From Karalla daura (Eukaryota; Chordata; Actinopteri; Chaetodontiformes; Leiognathidae): 64,000 nt of DNA. The position numbers and the translations under genes were made by a program. How positions within the stretch are numbered: the first letter of the stretch is position 1; every line of letters starts with the position of its first letter. The DNA lies in assembly GCA_029224185.1 (NCBI GenBank), contig CM055206.1:8794183-8858182 (forward strand). The letters run 5' to 3'. Below are positions 10,401-24,372 of the stretch, one piece after another. The notes under the pieces were generated by a model. That model was not told the DNA's origin, ran no database searches, and saw only the letters and a list, made by a program, of their open reading frames with translations.

Positions 10401-13400
10401 GGCAGAAGCCGGTTTGAACAAATACAGACGGAGTCGGGATCCCAAACCAGAGGACGTGAGCGGATGAGATTGAAAAAGTTGGGATAAGTGGGAGAAAATA
10501 CAAAAAGAAAAAGCATGGCGGGGGGTGGGGGGGGTATGTTGCTGGGGGGTAAGAAAGGCAGGAGGAGGGACAGCAGCGAGGAAGAGGTGGAGATGAGCGG
10601 GAACTAAGGGAGGGAGTGAGAACGAGCGGAAAAGGACAGGAAATGAGAGCAGGAACGGTGACGGTCGCTCGCAGCGGAATGTTGAGAAGGAGACGAGGGA
10701 GAGGAGGAGGAGGAAGAGGAGATGGGAAGGGGCGAGGAGCTGGAGCGGAGCCCGCCAACATATGGATGCGAGAGACAGGAGGGCCATGACAGAACGAAAC
10801 CAGGCTGATTCACACGCTGTTAGGGAACAACGCTAAGCAGGCGTTTTATACGACTCCCCTTAACAAGCAGGTGGAGCCGGCCTCCTGGGACCGCGCCGAA
10901 ACTTAAAACCACCTCAGCAAAAAACAACAAAAAAAAAGAGTCTGAAAGTCATTTCACACACTTTCCCATGACTGACAGCCCGCTGGTAATGCTGAGCACT
11001 GGCCCTAATGTGGCTGAACGTCCGAGGAACGTTATTTGCAGAGGACTCGAGCCCGGCTTGAGACGCAGTGGAATCATTCATGAGTGAGGAGCGTGTGAAT
11101 GCAGCCGGAGCCGTGGCCCGACAGGGTGAGGCGCAGCAACTAACGAGCGAGCGGTAAACGGCTAAACGTGGACGACCTGCTTTTCTGGGATGCGGCTCTC
11201 TCCCACACAGTAGCGTGATTCCCAGCAGGGGCCTCCTCCTGGGAACTGACGCGGTGTTTTCCAATTAGGCCGCGCGGACCACACGGATCCCCGGCCGCTT
11301 CCTACTGTAGCTGAAACCGTCTCTGAAGGCGCTACGATGCTGAGTCGTCACTACCGAGCCCGGGCCGGTATTACAGCTGAAGACAGCAATTAGCGCGTTT
11401 CAGAAAGATTTTCCAGAATGTTTTAGGATATAAAGGCAAATATCTTTGTTATCGGCCTCTTAAATCTGAAAGCTTAATCCTTTATAAGCGCAGTTGGGTT
11501 GTCTTTGAGTTGTGGATGGAAACAAGGGATTCGAAGACTCCCATCTTGTCCTTTGCGAAACTGCCCAGCAACTTACATCAACCTCCCGAAAATAGATTAT
11601 AGTTTAGTTAGTAGTTTTTCAACACTAACACCACCGTTGCTGCAGCTTGTCATTGTCGTAGGTGCAGGATAGCACCAAGGATGTGTTATTTTATCGACCG
11701 GTGCGAGGGTGCTTGTTCCTTAGACATATCATTTAAGAAGGCTTACAAATATACCCTTGTAGTTCCTACAAGTCTAAAAGGTTCATTTGTTTGTTTAAAC
11801 AACACTACGAGATCTACGGGAGAACACGCTGCATAAAGCATTGGTCACAGAGACAATAATTACAAGAGGGCGTAATCATTGCTTCTGGTCCTTTCGTGGG
11901 ATTTGTTGACAATAGACCACCAGACAAAATAGGAAAACAGTGAGTCTTATCCTTTAATTAACAAGGACTACTGAAGATAGAAGAGAAGCTGGCATGCGTT
12001 ATCATCTTCTCCTTCCTCGTCTTGTTCAGTGATACTGATTTTAAAATCATTCACCGCGTATTCAATCTTCAGATTTCTCTAACAACAGTGTCGCCCCGAT
12101 GAGGATTTGGTTTTCAGATCCCTGTGATTAAGTGACTTGGACCGGACGAGAGGCTCAGAAGCCTCATGAGACATAAATACATGGAATGAGACTGAATGAG
12201 ACGAACCGTGCGATATCTCCACTCCCGCGTTTAGAGCGATGAGCACAGAGTGATGAAATTTCTTTAAACAAGTTGATCTGCATGAATATGAAGCGCACGG
12301 AGTAAGGCAGCAAAGTAATGAACAAGCGAGAGCTTTCAAAGGATAAAGGTAGAAAATTAACCAAACAAACGAGACGATCAAATTAAATCACTTTTAATAC
12401 TATTGTATTAACCTCGTATTAACCTCACCAGAAGCAGTGTTTGTATTCCTTCACAAGCCTTACGGCTACGTCTTTGTTTTCTTCTTCCTATGCCTTCTGT
12501 TTGCTCTGATTGCGAGCGCAATTGTGGAGATATGCTACAGAAACAAAGTGATGATTACTGAGGTTTTTATAACCGTTGGAAACGCGGGGAGCGCGCGCTT
12601 ACCCGATGATGGGGTGTTTGAAGCCCAGCTTGGCCGTGCTCTGCTGGATCTCCTTCTCCAGCCACGCCTGCGGGCGCACCAGGTACTTGACAAACTGGGA
12701 CACCCACCAGACGGAGGGGTCGCCGTGCAGGCGGTGCAGGCGCGGGGCCAGGTCCTCTGGGATCGCCAGGGGCAGGTAAGGCGGCCGGGGGTGGAGACTG
12801 TCCACGATGGGCAGCTCCACTACCTGGACGTCCTTGTCGTGGGCCTCTCCTGAAAAGACCAGAGGGAGGCGTGAGGGGTGGAAAAGCAGGGGACATGGGA
12901 ATGAGGAGAAAGGACACATAAAATGGCCTCAAAAGACCAAGATGGAAAGAAGTGGCAGGAATCAAACCCATAAGTCAAACCAAACGAAGCTTCTGTTGGT
13001 TTGACGAATGTGTGATCCCCAGTCTTCCAGTGGTCATCGTAAATCTACTGAAGACAGTCGCTCACTGTGTCTTTCCAAAATCGGTCTTGTAGCGTGTCCC
13101 GAGCTCGAGACACTTCAGTGGTTATTCATGGCAGGAAAAGCTAATGCAAACGTTATTTTGCCTATTCAGCATTTGAATCATGTGAAAATAGTCCACTCGC
13201 TCCGCTAGCAATGACCTGAGGTACCCTGGGAGAGAGGAAACAAAGGAAAGCAGCAAATGGTCCAATTTACATCAATTGGTTATTGCTATCATTAGTTACC
13301 TCTCTCATAGAGAATACTTCTCTAGAGAAGTATTAAATTTGACCGAGGGAGTCTAGCATAACTACTATATAATCGCTGATTAATCCCTAAATGAGAGCAA

Positions 13401-16400
13401 CACATTACACAGAGGTCTGTAAAATAATTGTTTGATGTTGCATACACAGTGAACAGCTCAACTAGCCCGTTTCTGATGGAGCCTTTTTCATTTTTTTAAG
13501 CCAGGTTGTGTGTTTTTTCAGGGTCTGAACGTGGCCTTTGTGAAAACCCTCTCTCTTGTAAAGCTCTTTCAAGCCAGTTTGCGATGTGCAATTTTTGTCC
13601 TCTTCAAGAAAATTGTCTTGATGGTTCCAATCGAGTCTGTCTCTTGGATTAAAACCCCCCCAGACCATTATTCTAAATTGTGATGAAAATCTGATTTACC
13701 AGGTAAACACGACCGGTACTCTCACACTTTAGAGGTTCCTCCGTGTGTGTGGAGCCTGGAGACGTCAGCCAGCTGTCACCACAGCTTTCTGTCAGATCCC
13801 TTGGACGCTTCAAATAAATGACAAGCATCTGAAGGTTTACAGAGCCTCTCAGTCCTCTCATTCAACTGAAACAACGATGATGATCCTCTGCGAAAAATAA
13901 AAACACCGTGTTGTGACTCTGTGAGCTATTTCAGCCTCGTTCCCCAGGCCTGGTTTATTCAGGCCTGCTCTCTGTTTCCAGCACGAATCCAAATCCCCCA
14001 ACCTCGGCGTGTCCAGCTCTGGTGATTGACAGCTGCTCTTTGCCTGCCCTTGCTTAAAGGCCAAGGTAAGCTCCCCTCTATCAGGGCTGCATAGGCCCAG
14101 GGGCTGATGCTGGGACCTGGATCCGGTGGTCTGGCAGTGGCCCCCTCAGGCTGAGTCCTGCTTGGCAGGAGCCCTGGGCGGAGGGTTGAACGCGGCTGAT
14201 TACGAAGGTCACCTCTCTGGGCAGCACACAGCTCCCGTGCAATGCCAGAGCTGCATACAGAGCGAGGCCAACTGTCCACAGACAAAGACGCACGCACACG
14301 CCACATGCAGGCGTGAGCCAAGGCGGCCTGGAAGCGTGCACACACCCACCTACCAGAACGTGGAAATGGACGGGCACAGGGTCTCATAAATAGGAGGAAA
14401 AAAGGTGACCCACCAGTGACAACTAATGGGGATTCAAGCACTGAAAAGAGATGAACATTCACACACGCACTCGCACACAAATATCCCAACATAAACACAC
14501 AGAGCCCCAGCTAATCTCATCTCACCAGAAGGGATATGCCTGGCAGACAAAACCTTCACTCTCTCTCAGTCTTAAAACCCGAGGAGAGTTTTATTTTTCG
14601 TGCGAGTGTAAACCCCCCTCCGATTTGCGTGAAAACAAGTTCGAGCTCTGTCAGACTGAAGTGGCTCCTCTAACCGCCTCAGACAGGCCCCCTAATACCA
14701 GCGCGAAACGCATCCATGACACACTTCCAAATAACCGGCGTAATGACTCATTAAAAATGGCCTTTCACAGAGGCAGTACACAAAAAAAAGCATGTTAAAA
14801 ACAAGGGCAAAAAAACAGTGCCTTTAATTTGCGTGTGTTTGCCTGAACACGGACTGAATATAAATTGGTGGGGGGCATTAAATATTGAACGGAAAAAAAT
14901 ATTCCCAGGCCCGTCTTTGCTTATATAACGGCGTTGGCATGATTCACATAAGGGGGAATGGGCATATTTTGAGGCCTGCACTTCTTGGCACGAAACCTAC
15001 AGATATGCAGTGTGTCCTCCTCCCACAGCTACTTAATTAGATCACAAAGCTCCTCTAAATTTCATCACAGCTCTGCTCGCAGATTTCCTGCATGCATCAT
15101 GACTCAAAGCATATGCGCCTGCACCGCACTGACACCCAATTCCCGCGCTGTATCTTAAGACCTATGATGTATAGTGAGCCCGATGAATATTTCAGCAGAT
15201 TGACACAGGCTTGGAAACCGGAGAGAGTGACAGACGCCAGGCGAAAATCCGGAGCCTCTCCATTCATTATACATTTGAGACATTTGGGTTTATGAACTCT
15301 TGTTCCAGTCTTTACATGGCAGGGAACATTATGTTTCTCCCGCTGCTCTCAGACTCACTCATAAGGCAGTAATATCTCTACAGAGGACCTCAAAGGAATA
15401 CACTCTCTTTGGCAAATTAGCTCTTTGATCAACGAACCATTGTTCCGCGAGACGACGTGCCTCCTCTTTGTGCATTCAGGATTTGGGTTGCTACAGCCGG
15501 CCCGTGAGACGGCGCGGGGGCTCTCTCATGCTGGACATTAACGTTGTGGTAAAACAGCAACATGCACCAGTGGCCTAAACAGCCTGCAGGGGCGGGGGGA
15601 ACTCATTACTCTTTTAGAGCGGGCAGAAAACTGTCAGGTCGTAAAAAGCGGCGCCGAGCGTGCTCAGATTTGTAGTCCTAATTCTCAAACGCAATGCGGC
15701 GTGTTTGACACTTTTGTGCCGCCGCGTGCGTCAAAATGATGTGTGACACTCAAAGACTTCGGTGTCTTTGGTCTTGTGAAAACAGGAGCTCGTAACGAGA
15801 GGCAGCCGGCGCAGGAGCCAAGATTTACGGATCAGATCTGGGGAGATTGTGCAGACCCTCGGTCTGACTGGGAGATGAAGCGGGGACCATCTACCTGTGA
15901 TCAGACCGTGCTAACCACTACATCACTGGTCTCGACATGCTGAATAAAGAAAATAAATACCGGCCTGGTTCTGCCTAAATGCAGTTGGTGCATTACTACT
16001 CCTGGTTTCAAAAACAATATCCCATCCTGGAGGTACTGGGACAGACCACTGTCAGCATTATCAGACAGTATCCTCGTTGTCTAATCTACGCTTTCTTCCT
16101 TCCTTTAACGTGATCAGAAAGCTGTTTTTTCCCCACTTGGTTATGTTCACTTTTCATATGCAAAAGCAAACAAAAGCAGAGAAACATCTTGTATGTCACT
16201 GTACGTAGATTCTCCCATTTGTGGCAATAAAATCAGCCGCTCCCATAACGACTATACTGCCACCTTTGATTTTTCCCTTCAAACTACGTGTTTTCCTGAC
16301 AGAAAACCCCCGTCACAGATGGATATCCTATGCCTCCCCCCTCTCTCTCTCTCTCTATAAAAGCTTCAGATCCTGGGGGAAACCCAAACTGGAAAGTGGG

Positions 16401-19400
16401 CTAACCACAGGAAGATAAACGAAGAGAGGCGAGAATCTGGTGGGGCTGCTACATAAAATACCAACCCAGTCGATTCTCTCGCGTCGATGCGAGGTTAGAC
16501 AAACAATCTCAGGATCTGTGCGGTGCAGCACGGTGGCGATGCAACGTAATGACGGAGCGGAGATGACTTGAAATTGTTTCCTGATTAAGAAAATAAATGT
16601 TCGAAGGTGCGGAGACTCCTGCCATCCTGCAATTTCCTCCGCACCGTAGGTCACAAGGTCGCATTATCCCCCAACACGCTTAAGCGCCTGTATAATTGCA
16701 CGTTGCCTAGCCACTGTATTCCAATGGGATAATTGCACCGGCATGGGCAAACCCAGTGTTGCAGCTATTTAATTAACGAGACATTTGATATACATCCAGC
16801 TATTAATCCAAGGATTTTGCATCCCTCTGCGATCCAGTGCCCCCAGGAATGATCGCCCAGCAGGCTTCTATTAGCCCGGGCTCGATAGGTGGCCGGCTCG
16901 CTGGGACGGCAAGCGCTGCCTCTGCAAATTGCGTAAAGTCTCGAAGGACTTCGTCTTCAAAATGCTCCGGGGCACGAGCCGGGCCAGCGGCCACATGGCG
17001 TGTATGGATCTATAGGAGGCGGCGTCTCAGACAGACACCAGAGACAGACGTTAGATAGTGGAAAAGGACACATGAAAGGCAAGAGAATAGGAGGAGCAGG
17101 GCGCGGGGAGAGCTGGAGATAAGAGGGGAGAGCCCAGGAGAGCACAAGTCAAATGAAGCGATAGGACAGAAACGAACAGCTGAAAGGATGCGGCGACGAG
17201 GACGAGGAGGCACCGGGAGAGAAACTGATAGCGAGGGGGGGAGGGGCGGAGGCCGTCTTGCTGTAAAGCCTCCAGATCGTGGCCGATCTTCATTTATATC
17301 GGCTGCAGTTTGGTTAGCTTAGCGCTGGCAAACACACTTACACTGTGGGACAATCCATTAATCACATTAAAAAAAGAAAAAAAAATCTCAATTTCCATTT
17401 ATGCGTCCACACAATCTCATTCATAATGAATGCGCTCCCTTTTCATTCAGAGGGAGATCCATTTCACCCCCACAACAAGCACATCCATCTTCAGCCTGGG
17501 GTTTTCTGGTATTGGGGATACATATGAGCTACCGTATGCTTCACTTCATTATGGAAAGTCCATAATGCGACTCAAACAAACCACATAAATAACAAGAAAG
17601 AGCCCACAGGCACATATGGCCGTGCTTTAACAGTACTTCCTGCGAGCCAACGGGCTCAGACATCACTGCTGAAGTTCTGCAGGTGTAATGTTCACCATGG
17701 TTACCCTCTCAGGGTTCAGCGAGTCATCGTAGGAACAGGTGCAAACAAGAGGCTCGGGGTCCTGAGAAGCCGGATTCTGCAAACTGGGTAAGTTAGAGAA
17801 CCAGATGAACAAAGACAACGCGGAGAATACACCAATTTGTGAGGCAAAGATTCCCATTCTACCACAGAGCGTGAGTGGCATTCACGACCGCAAGTGATGT
17901 TAGCGAGTTCGCTGGTTCAAGGCAGCACATCCTCGAGAGCTTGTTACAGATATAAACAAGCTTAGAACAGGGCAGAGGAGTAATGCTCAAGAATATCTTT
18001 TTAATAGCATGGGTTGAATGCAGGGCTGCAATTGTGATGACTTTACTAGTCAATTAATCTCAAGAAATCTATCTATCCATCTATCTATCTCTATATGTGT
18101 ATATGTGTTTTTGTGTTGTGGCTGGACCCTGGAGTACCTGGAGAAAGCCCACGCAGCCAGAGGACGTGTACCTGGCCTGAAAGGAAGTCGAACTCTTCTT
18201 GCTGCGAGGTGACAGTGCTAACCACCCACACATCGTGTCACCCTCTAGTCAGACATACAGGGTGTAAATAGGAGCATTTAGTCAGTCTGTACAAGATCCC
18301 GTGGCTGCAATAGACAACTGAGCTGAGCCGCCATGTATTTGCTGTAATTGCTATAATTTACACCGGCACTCATAGGTGACCCACAAAGATCTGCATATAT
18401 GTGGAAAAACGGTGCAAAGAAGTGCTTCCCCTCATCCCTCTCTGTCTCCATCAGTCACTACATGCAAAACCTTACAGCGGGTCAGCGGAGTGGGTGTGTT
18501 TATAGGAATCACGTAACAGGATTTCTTGGCAGCGAGACCTCCCAACAATAACCTGTTGCCGCCACCCTGCTGGCTGCCAAAGTGCTTTAACCGGGATTGC
18601 ATAGTGCTGCTTAGCCAGGGAATTCACACTCCGCTTTCGCTGTAGCAGCACAAAAGTGGTGTCTGGCAGACCCTGTGCTTTAGCTGGGATCGTCAAAAAA
18701 GATAAAAAAAAAAGAAACAAGGAGGAGTTATTTGATTACCAAGCGACCGATGGGAATCGGCTGCTCGTAGCCAAAGATGCGTGCGTGCGTGTGCGTGGGT
18801 TCCTACCTGACCAGTGTCCGGTGGTGGCCCCGGAGCGGTCGGTGCAGGTGTTGCTGACGGGCAGGAAGACGGTCTCCCAGCCTCCGGGGGCGTAGCGCCA
18901 GTTGTGCGACTCCAGGATGAGCGTGCGCTGCGTGCCGTAGGCGATCATGAAGCAGTAGACGACGTGGTGGAGCTGGCAGCCGTAACCGCAGCCCTTATTG
19001 ATGTTGCACACCAGCTTCCTCGCCTTACTGCAGTCTGTGGGGTTCTGGGAGGAGGAGGAGGAGGAGGAGGAGGAAGAGGGGGAATGTTTCAATAGTGTTT
19101 TTATTGCTTGACCTTCGTCTTGTATCTCTCAAAGCTCTGCTCCCTGACTTAGTAACAGCACATGGCTGATATTGTTTTCTTAGTTCTCTTTCTTCGCCTG
19201 TCCGCCTCACACTCTACTTCCCTCTAATTTTACACCTGTTCACTTCATTTCTTGCTTTGCTGTTGTCTGCCACTCTCTCGCTCTCTACCTCTCTCGGTGA
19301 AATCGTTGCCAATTCTGTCTTTTTTTCCCCCTCTATCACATCATTTTTCTTCTCGCCGAGGTATCAACTGGTGATATCCTCTGGTTAATATTTTATGGTA

Positions 19401-22400
19401 ACAAGCACAACACAACCCACAAAGTGTTGGCTGTTTGCTTTCTAAGCCCAGCAGCCGCTCGGTCGGTGACTCTTAAGCTGCGAGGTAACGACTACAACCA
19501 TGATGGTCTCCATTGTGCGTCTGAAGTCCCTCCTTTAATGGGTTTGGACCAGAAATCTGTTATTTCGTTTCATCATCCATTTGGGGGAGAGAGTGTGTCT
19601 GTGGGAGGGCAGTTGCCATGTAGGGAGCAGGGAGTTTATTTTGGAGGGATTTTAAACAAAGGATTTGGTTTTGGAGTGTAAAGAGATTGTTGTTTTTCCT
19701 CTCTCCCTCTCGCTGTGCAGAGGAAGCTGGGGAAGCTGTCACTTCCAGGCCCGGTGGAGAGTTTGAAAATGTTGAACTTTGCTGCAAATAGTTATTTTAG
19801 TTGGCTTGGGAAGCAAGAGATGGATTTTGGAAACCTTCTTCCCCCTTTTTTTCTCTTTTTTAGACTGGACAGCAGCTCACCTTTCTTTTTTCCTGTAGGA
19901 TTAGAAATTGGACTTTGATGAACTCTGAGTGTGTTACCACCCTTGAAAACCAAGGACTGCTGAAAGCTTTGACTTTGCAGGGAAACTCTCCTCACCTCTG
20001 ATGTGGTTTGTGTTTGACAATGGTCCGTTTGCTGACTTTGGCTATTGCGTGGAGAGCTTCAGTAAAAGAAAGGTATATGATGAAATGGCTTTTATTACCC
20101 CTATTTTGCTGTAATGCTCCTACTGAAACAGTGCGGATGTTACACCCTGCAGCAGAGAGAGCCCGACGACGGCGGGGAAAGCCTCCCTAAGCACGATCTC
20201 CCGGTTGAATCTATATAAAGTGTATATTTGTGGCCGACCTTTGAAGATTCTCGTCTTCAGTAGGAACCAAGAGGCTTGGGGCTGAGTGTCAATGATCGGC
20301 TAGGAAGTCAGAAAGCAGCCTATGGAGGCCTAACTTCTTTTTCTTCATACTGGGATTTGCTGACAAAAAGAAAAATATCACCAGCCTTATCCTATAATGT
20401 GTCTGCCGCCTTAATCTCTTATTTCTGTTGCTCTTGCGTTCTTTCAGTCCTACTTCTCACTTGTCAATGCCCCTTCTTTGCGTCTTATCCTTTTCCCTGT
20501 CTTTTTCATTATTTCACTCTTTCCTCTCTCTCTCTCTCTCTCTGTGCTCGCCATTTTCTCTCTTCAGAGCCCTTTCTCTGCGATCTCCCCCCCATCCCTC
20601 GTCTCATAAATTAGCTTCAATATCACACAAAAGTCTGAGGGGAAGAATACCAAATGAGAGGCACTGAAACAAGGATTTCTCTTTTCAGTGTCAGAGGAAG
20701 AAAAAAAAAACAGTGGAAGCCAACGGAGCGACGCCACACGCGGCGTTGTCGATGAGTCGCCGGGCGGCTCGTGATTCGCTCGGCAGCCGGTCTGAGCGAC
20801 TCCGCCGCGCTCGTGCCAACCGGCTTCCTAAACAGCAATTACCGGCTGATGGGAGTGTTTTCCTCATTAGGCTGCTGCAGCTGTGGATGGTTCGGAGTAA
20901 TCAGGCTGCACGACACCCACCGGCTAACGCTGCCTATCACACACCAGCAGCACCGAGAGAGGAAGAGGAGGACGGGGAGGAGAGGGAGGCGAAGGGGGGG
21001 GAAAGAAGATGAGAGGATAGCGGGAAAGAAATACGACTGAGAGGACAGGAGGCCATAGAAAGGAAGGGTAAGGAGAGGAAATCATAAAAAAAGAGGACGG
21101 GAGGGGGGTCCTTTAAAGGGGACCTAAGATGAAAATCTCCTTTTACCTTGGCCATGTTGAAAAAAGACTACATCAACAATGAATGGTGCATCTTCAAACA
21201 CATCCTCACTCTTCTAAACGTCTCTGATACGAATCATTGCTCCAGTTACGGTGCCGGATGGCTTGGGAGAAAGTTTCTAACCTTGTGTCGTTTAGCAACA
21301 AACACGGTAATGTGAATGTTAATGTGAGTGGCAGGGAAGACAACCGATCAGAATGAAGCATGTGGTTTGCCAGATAAGCATCGAACAAATCTGTCTAGGC
21401 ATGGAGCAAAATATTCCCACAAAAAAAGAGAGGGGATTTAAAAAGGCCATGTGCCAGCCATAGCTTCTAAGGATAAATACTCTATCCAGCCATTCTAGGT
21501 CTGTGATGGACTGGTGACCTGTCCAGGGTGTACTCCTGTCTTCTGGAGATAGGCTCCCCCGTTACCATTTGGTACGAGGTCCAATCTAAAGATTGGAAAC
21601 ACAAGGAACGTCCCGGGCTGATGATAGCAGCGGGGCCGGGATGACTCGGAGCGGCTGAGCGGCTCGGTTCGAGGATAATGACGGCGGATGCGTGCACAAA
21701 GGCAGCCTGAGAGTGCCGCTCCGCGCCGGGGGTTAAGTGCCTGTTTGAGCGGCGCGCTTCAGGAGCGCGGGACACAGAGGCAGCGGCGGAGCGAGAAGAA
21801 ACGCGGCGGTGTTGTTTATGCAGGCGACGCGGCCGACAACGGCGGCGTGCGAGGGACAGACACTGCGTGCGAAGCCGAGGCGATCATCCACCGCCGTGCC
21901 CACGTTCAAACACAGAGCTGGCAGATAAATAGAGACTATAGGAGCGCCTTAAAGGAGGTTTTGCTGAGGGTAGAGTAGGGTTGAGAAATCTGACAGTTGG
22001 TGGACAGTTTTAAGTTGCCTGTGCACTGCAGGTTGCAACACCTCTATGCCCCAGGATGCAGCAGGGCATCACTAAGGGGGAGGGGGGAGGAGGGGGGGGT
22101 AGTTAGTGTCAACGCTAAGCATTCACAACTGAACCATCAGCGAGCTCCACCTGGAGGAAACGCAAATGTCATTATCAGGAAATCGGAGCGAGGAGACATT
22201 TTCATTGAGGGTTTTTATTACATCAAACTCCATTTTTGTACCATTTACCGTCGGCAATATTTCTCAGCAGCACTCCGTTTAATGGTCTACATTCTGTAAA
22301 TGCCTCTATTTCATCGCTGCTTGCTGAGTTTGCCTTTCCTGCTGCTGAGTTCAAACAGGGAAGCCACGCACAAGGGTTTCTCAGAGAAGGAGGCAGGCGT

Positions 22401-23450
22401 GCGGTGGACCAGGCGCGGTGAACAAAAGACAGCCCTTCTGAAATTTCGCTCAATGCATCATTGATCAAAGGTTCTCCATTATGGTGTCACACAACAATGC
22501 TGCCCGTCTTCTTTAGTCTTCGGCACTTTGACAATGCAGTGTGATCAATGCCTTCACATCCCATTCATTTGGCTTCGCAGTAAACAGATGCGCACAGTTC
22601 ATCTCTTTTTGCCGCAGACAGTTGCCTGTTATGCACCACCCAGCAGTAATGGGGCGACATTAGCATTTGGAGTCATTGTTGTGTCCACCTGACAGATTTC
22701 ACTCCAACAGTCGCTCTCTTTTTTAGCTCCACTCCGGGCGCCAAAACTTGTGAGGGAAAATATCTGGCTCATTGGCCGCGAAGCGCTCCACTAAAGTCGC
22801 TAAGTTTGTCAGCCGTTTGGGCGCCGTGCAGGTGGGGGGGGGCAGCTGGTCTTCAAAGCTCTCCGGCTCTCGGGACTGAAAATCTAAACTAATGACACAC
22901 ATGAAACTGAACCAAAAACAGTCGGGCTCCGGCTGTGGCAGCCAGCAGCGGAGACACTGTGAAACCGTAGGGCTGAGAGGAACTAAACAGTCAGGTGAGG
23001 AGGTTTAGATAGAAGATACTGTAGAAAGACAGACGTATCTATATATACAAGCATTTATATATGAGGAAATAGAGAAATAGACAGACAGAAAGTCCAAAAA
23101 AATTGTGAAAACCGGTGCTGGAAAGAAATATATATATAAGAAAAAAGAGAAATATAACATGTTGAGATGATGGCTGGTAATCATCGTGACATCCCGACCT
23201 TGCTCACTCGTACTCACTGATCCTGCCATATACAGTAAAGCCCTGCACTTTGCAAGATGAAAAGCACGTCCAACCGGAATCCGTGTGCCGGAGCCGGCCG
23301 GGCTCACTGGATGCCGTGAGTGGCCAGATGGAGCGGACGCAGAGATGGAGTTAGTTAAACCAGGATTCAAGGGAGAGGGCTGGGGTGGGTGGTGCTGGTG
23401 ACAGCGGGACATGGAGGAGAAGTCTGGAGATGTGTGTGTCCGTGTGTGCA

Positions 23451-23494
<44 letters not shown>

Positions 23495-24341
23495 CTGCCA
23501 TCTCTTCCACTCTTGCACACAGACACACACACACATATTCATGGCTATCTCTTTGCATCAATCTTGCGCTTGACCGTGTGTGTGTGTGTGTACGCTGCTC
23601 ACTTGTGTGGGTGTGGGTGACTCCATCTGTGCACGACGTCCTGAGCGTGTGTGTGTGTGTGTGTGTGTGTGATGAATTAGTGATGGCAGCTGGTGGAGCG
23701 GTGTGATCCCTCAGCGGTGGTGACAGCAGCTGTTAGTGGTGCTGTCTCCGCCCAGCCAGACTGACTGGGTCCTCTTCATCAAACACACCGGCTCATTAAT
23801 GCTGCAGGGCCCGGTGCCGCCGCCGCCGCCGCGCGCCGCCCGGCCCGGGTACCCGGCCGCGCCCGGGGCTGCGGGGGAGGGGTGGAGGGGTGAGGGGGGG
23901 GGCGGCCCGGCTGGTGGCACGAGGTGTCGCTGGTCCCGGCTTCTGCGTGTGTGCTTATGAGCATCTGTCTCGGGGTAAATCTGCGCTCTCGTCTCTTTCC
24001 CGCCGTTTTTTGCGTTCCTGCAGACGTTCGCGATCTGTCATCTCTGGCGTGCCCGGGCGCGTGCGTCACAGAACCGCTGACAAGCGACGAGGAAACAGGC
24101 TTGTCAGATCCGGCTGCTCAAACAGCCTGCTATCACAACCCTCACCTGCTCTTGGGGGAGAGGTGGGGGGGGGGGGGGGGGGCTGATGCTGACAGTTATG
24201 GATGGTGCAAATGAGACGAGCGAGTGTGAACGATGTCCCGAAAAACTCGAAGGTGCGTGCGTTTGTACCTGTCAGCGACACGTTCGCAGAGAGGCTGGCA
24301 ACTCTGTGTCTACATATGTTCCAGACTGCGCGTCTGTGTGT

Positions 24342-24372
<31 letters not shown>

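Larger units (their letters stand above)
12850..18806 (-). other. fut8: fut8 intron 5
   Basis: About 6 kb, the second longest intron. It holds a perfect 22-bp palindrome (13313-13334), SINE-like fragments (15780-15940, 18120-18240), an ATCT microsatellite near 18069-18092, and three high-complexity blocks that look like conserved non-coding sequence (about 14690-15300, 16640-16990, 17340-17660). Confidence 0.88.

Noticed and set aside
10021..10761. Long minus-strand open frame of about 246 codons, with overlapping long frames
   Set aside because: The region is strongly purine-biased on the plus strand, so stops are rare on the minus strand. The predicted protein is low-complexity Ser/Pro/Leu/Phe with no domain, and it lies inside intron 6.
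12437..12853. Plus-strand open frame opposite fut8 exon 6
   Set aside because: Antisense shadow of exon 6; no homology, and it runs through the intron-exon border.
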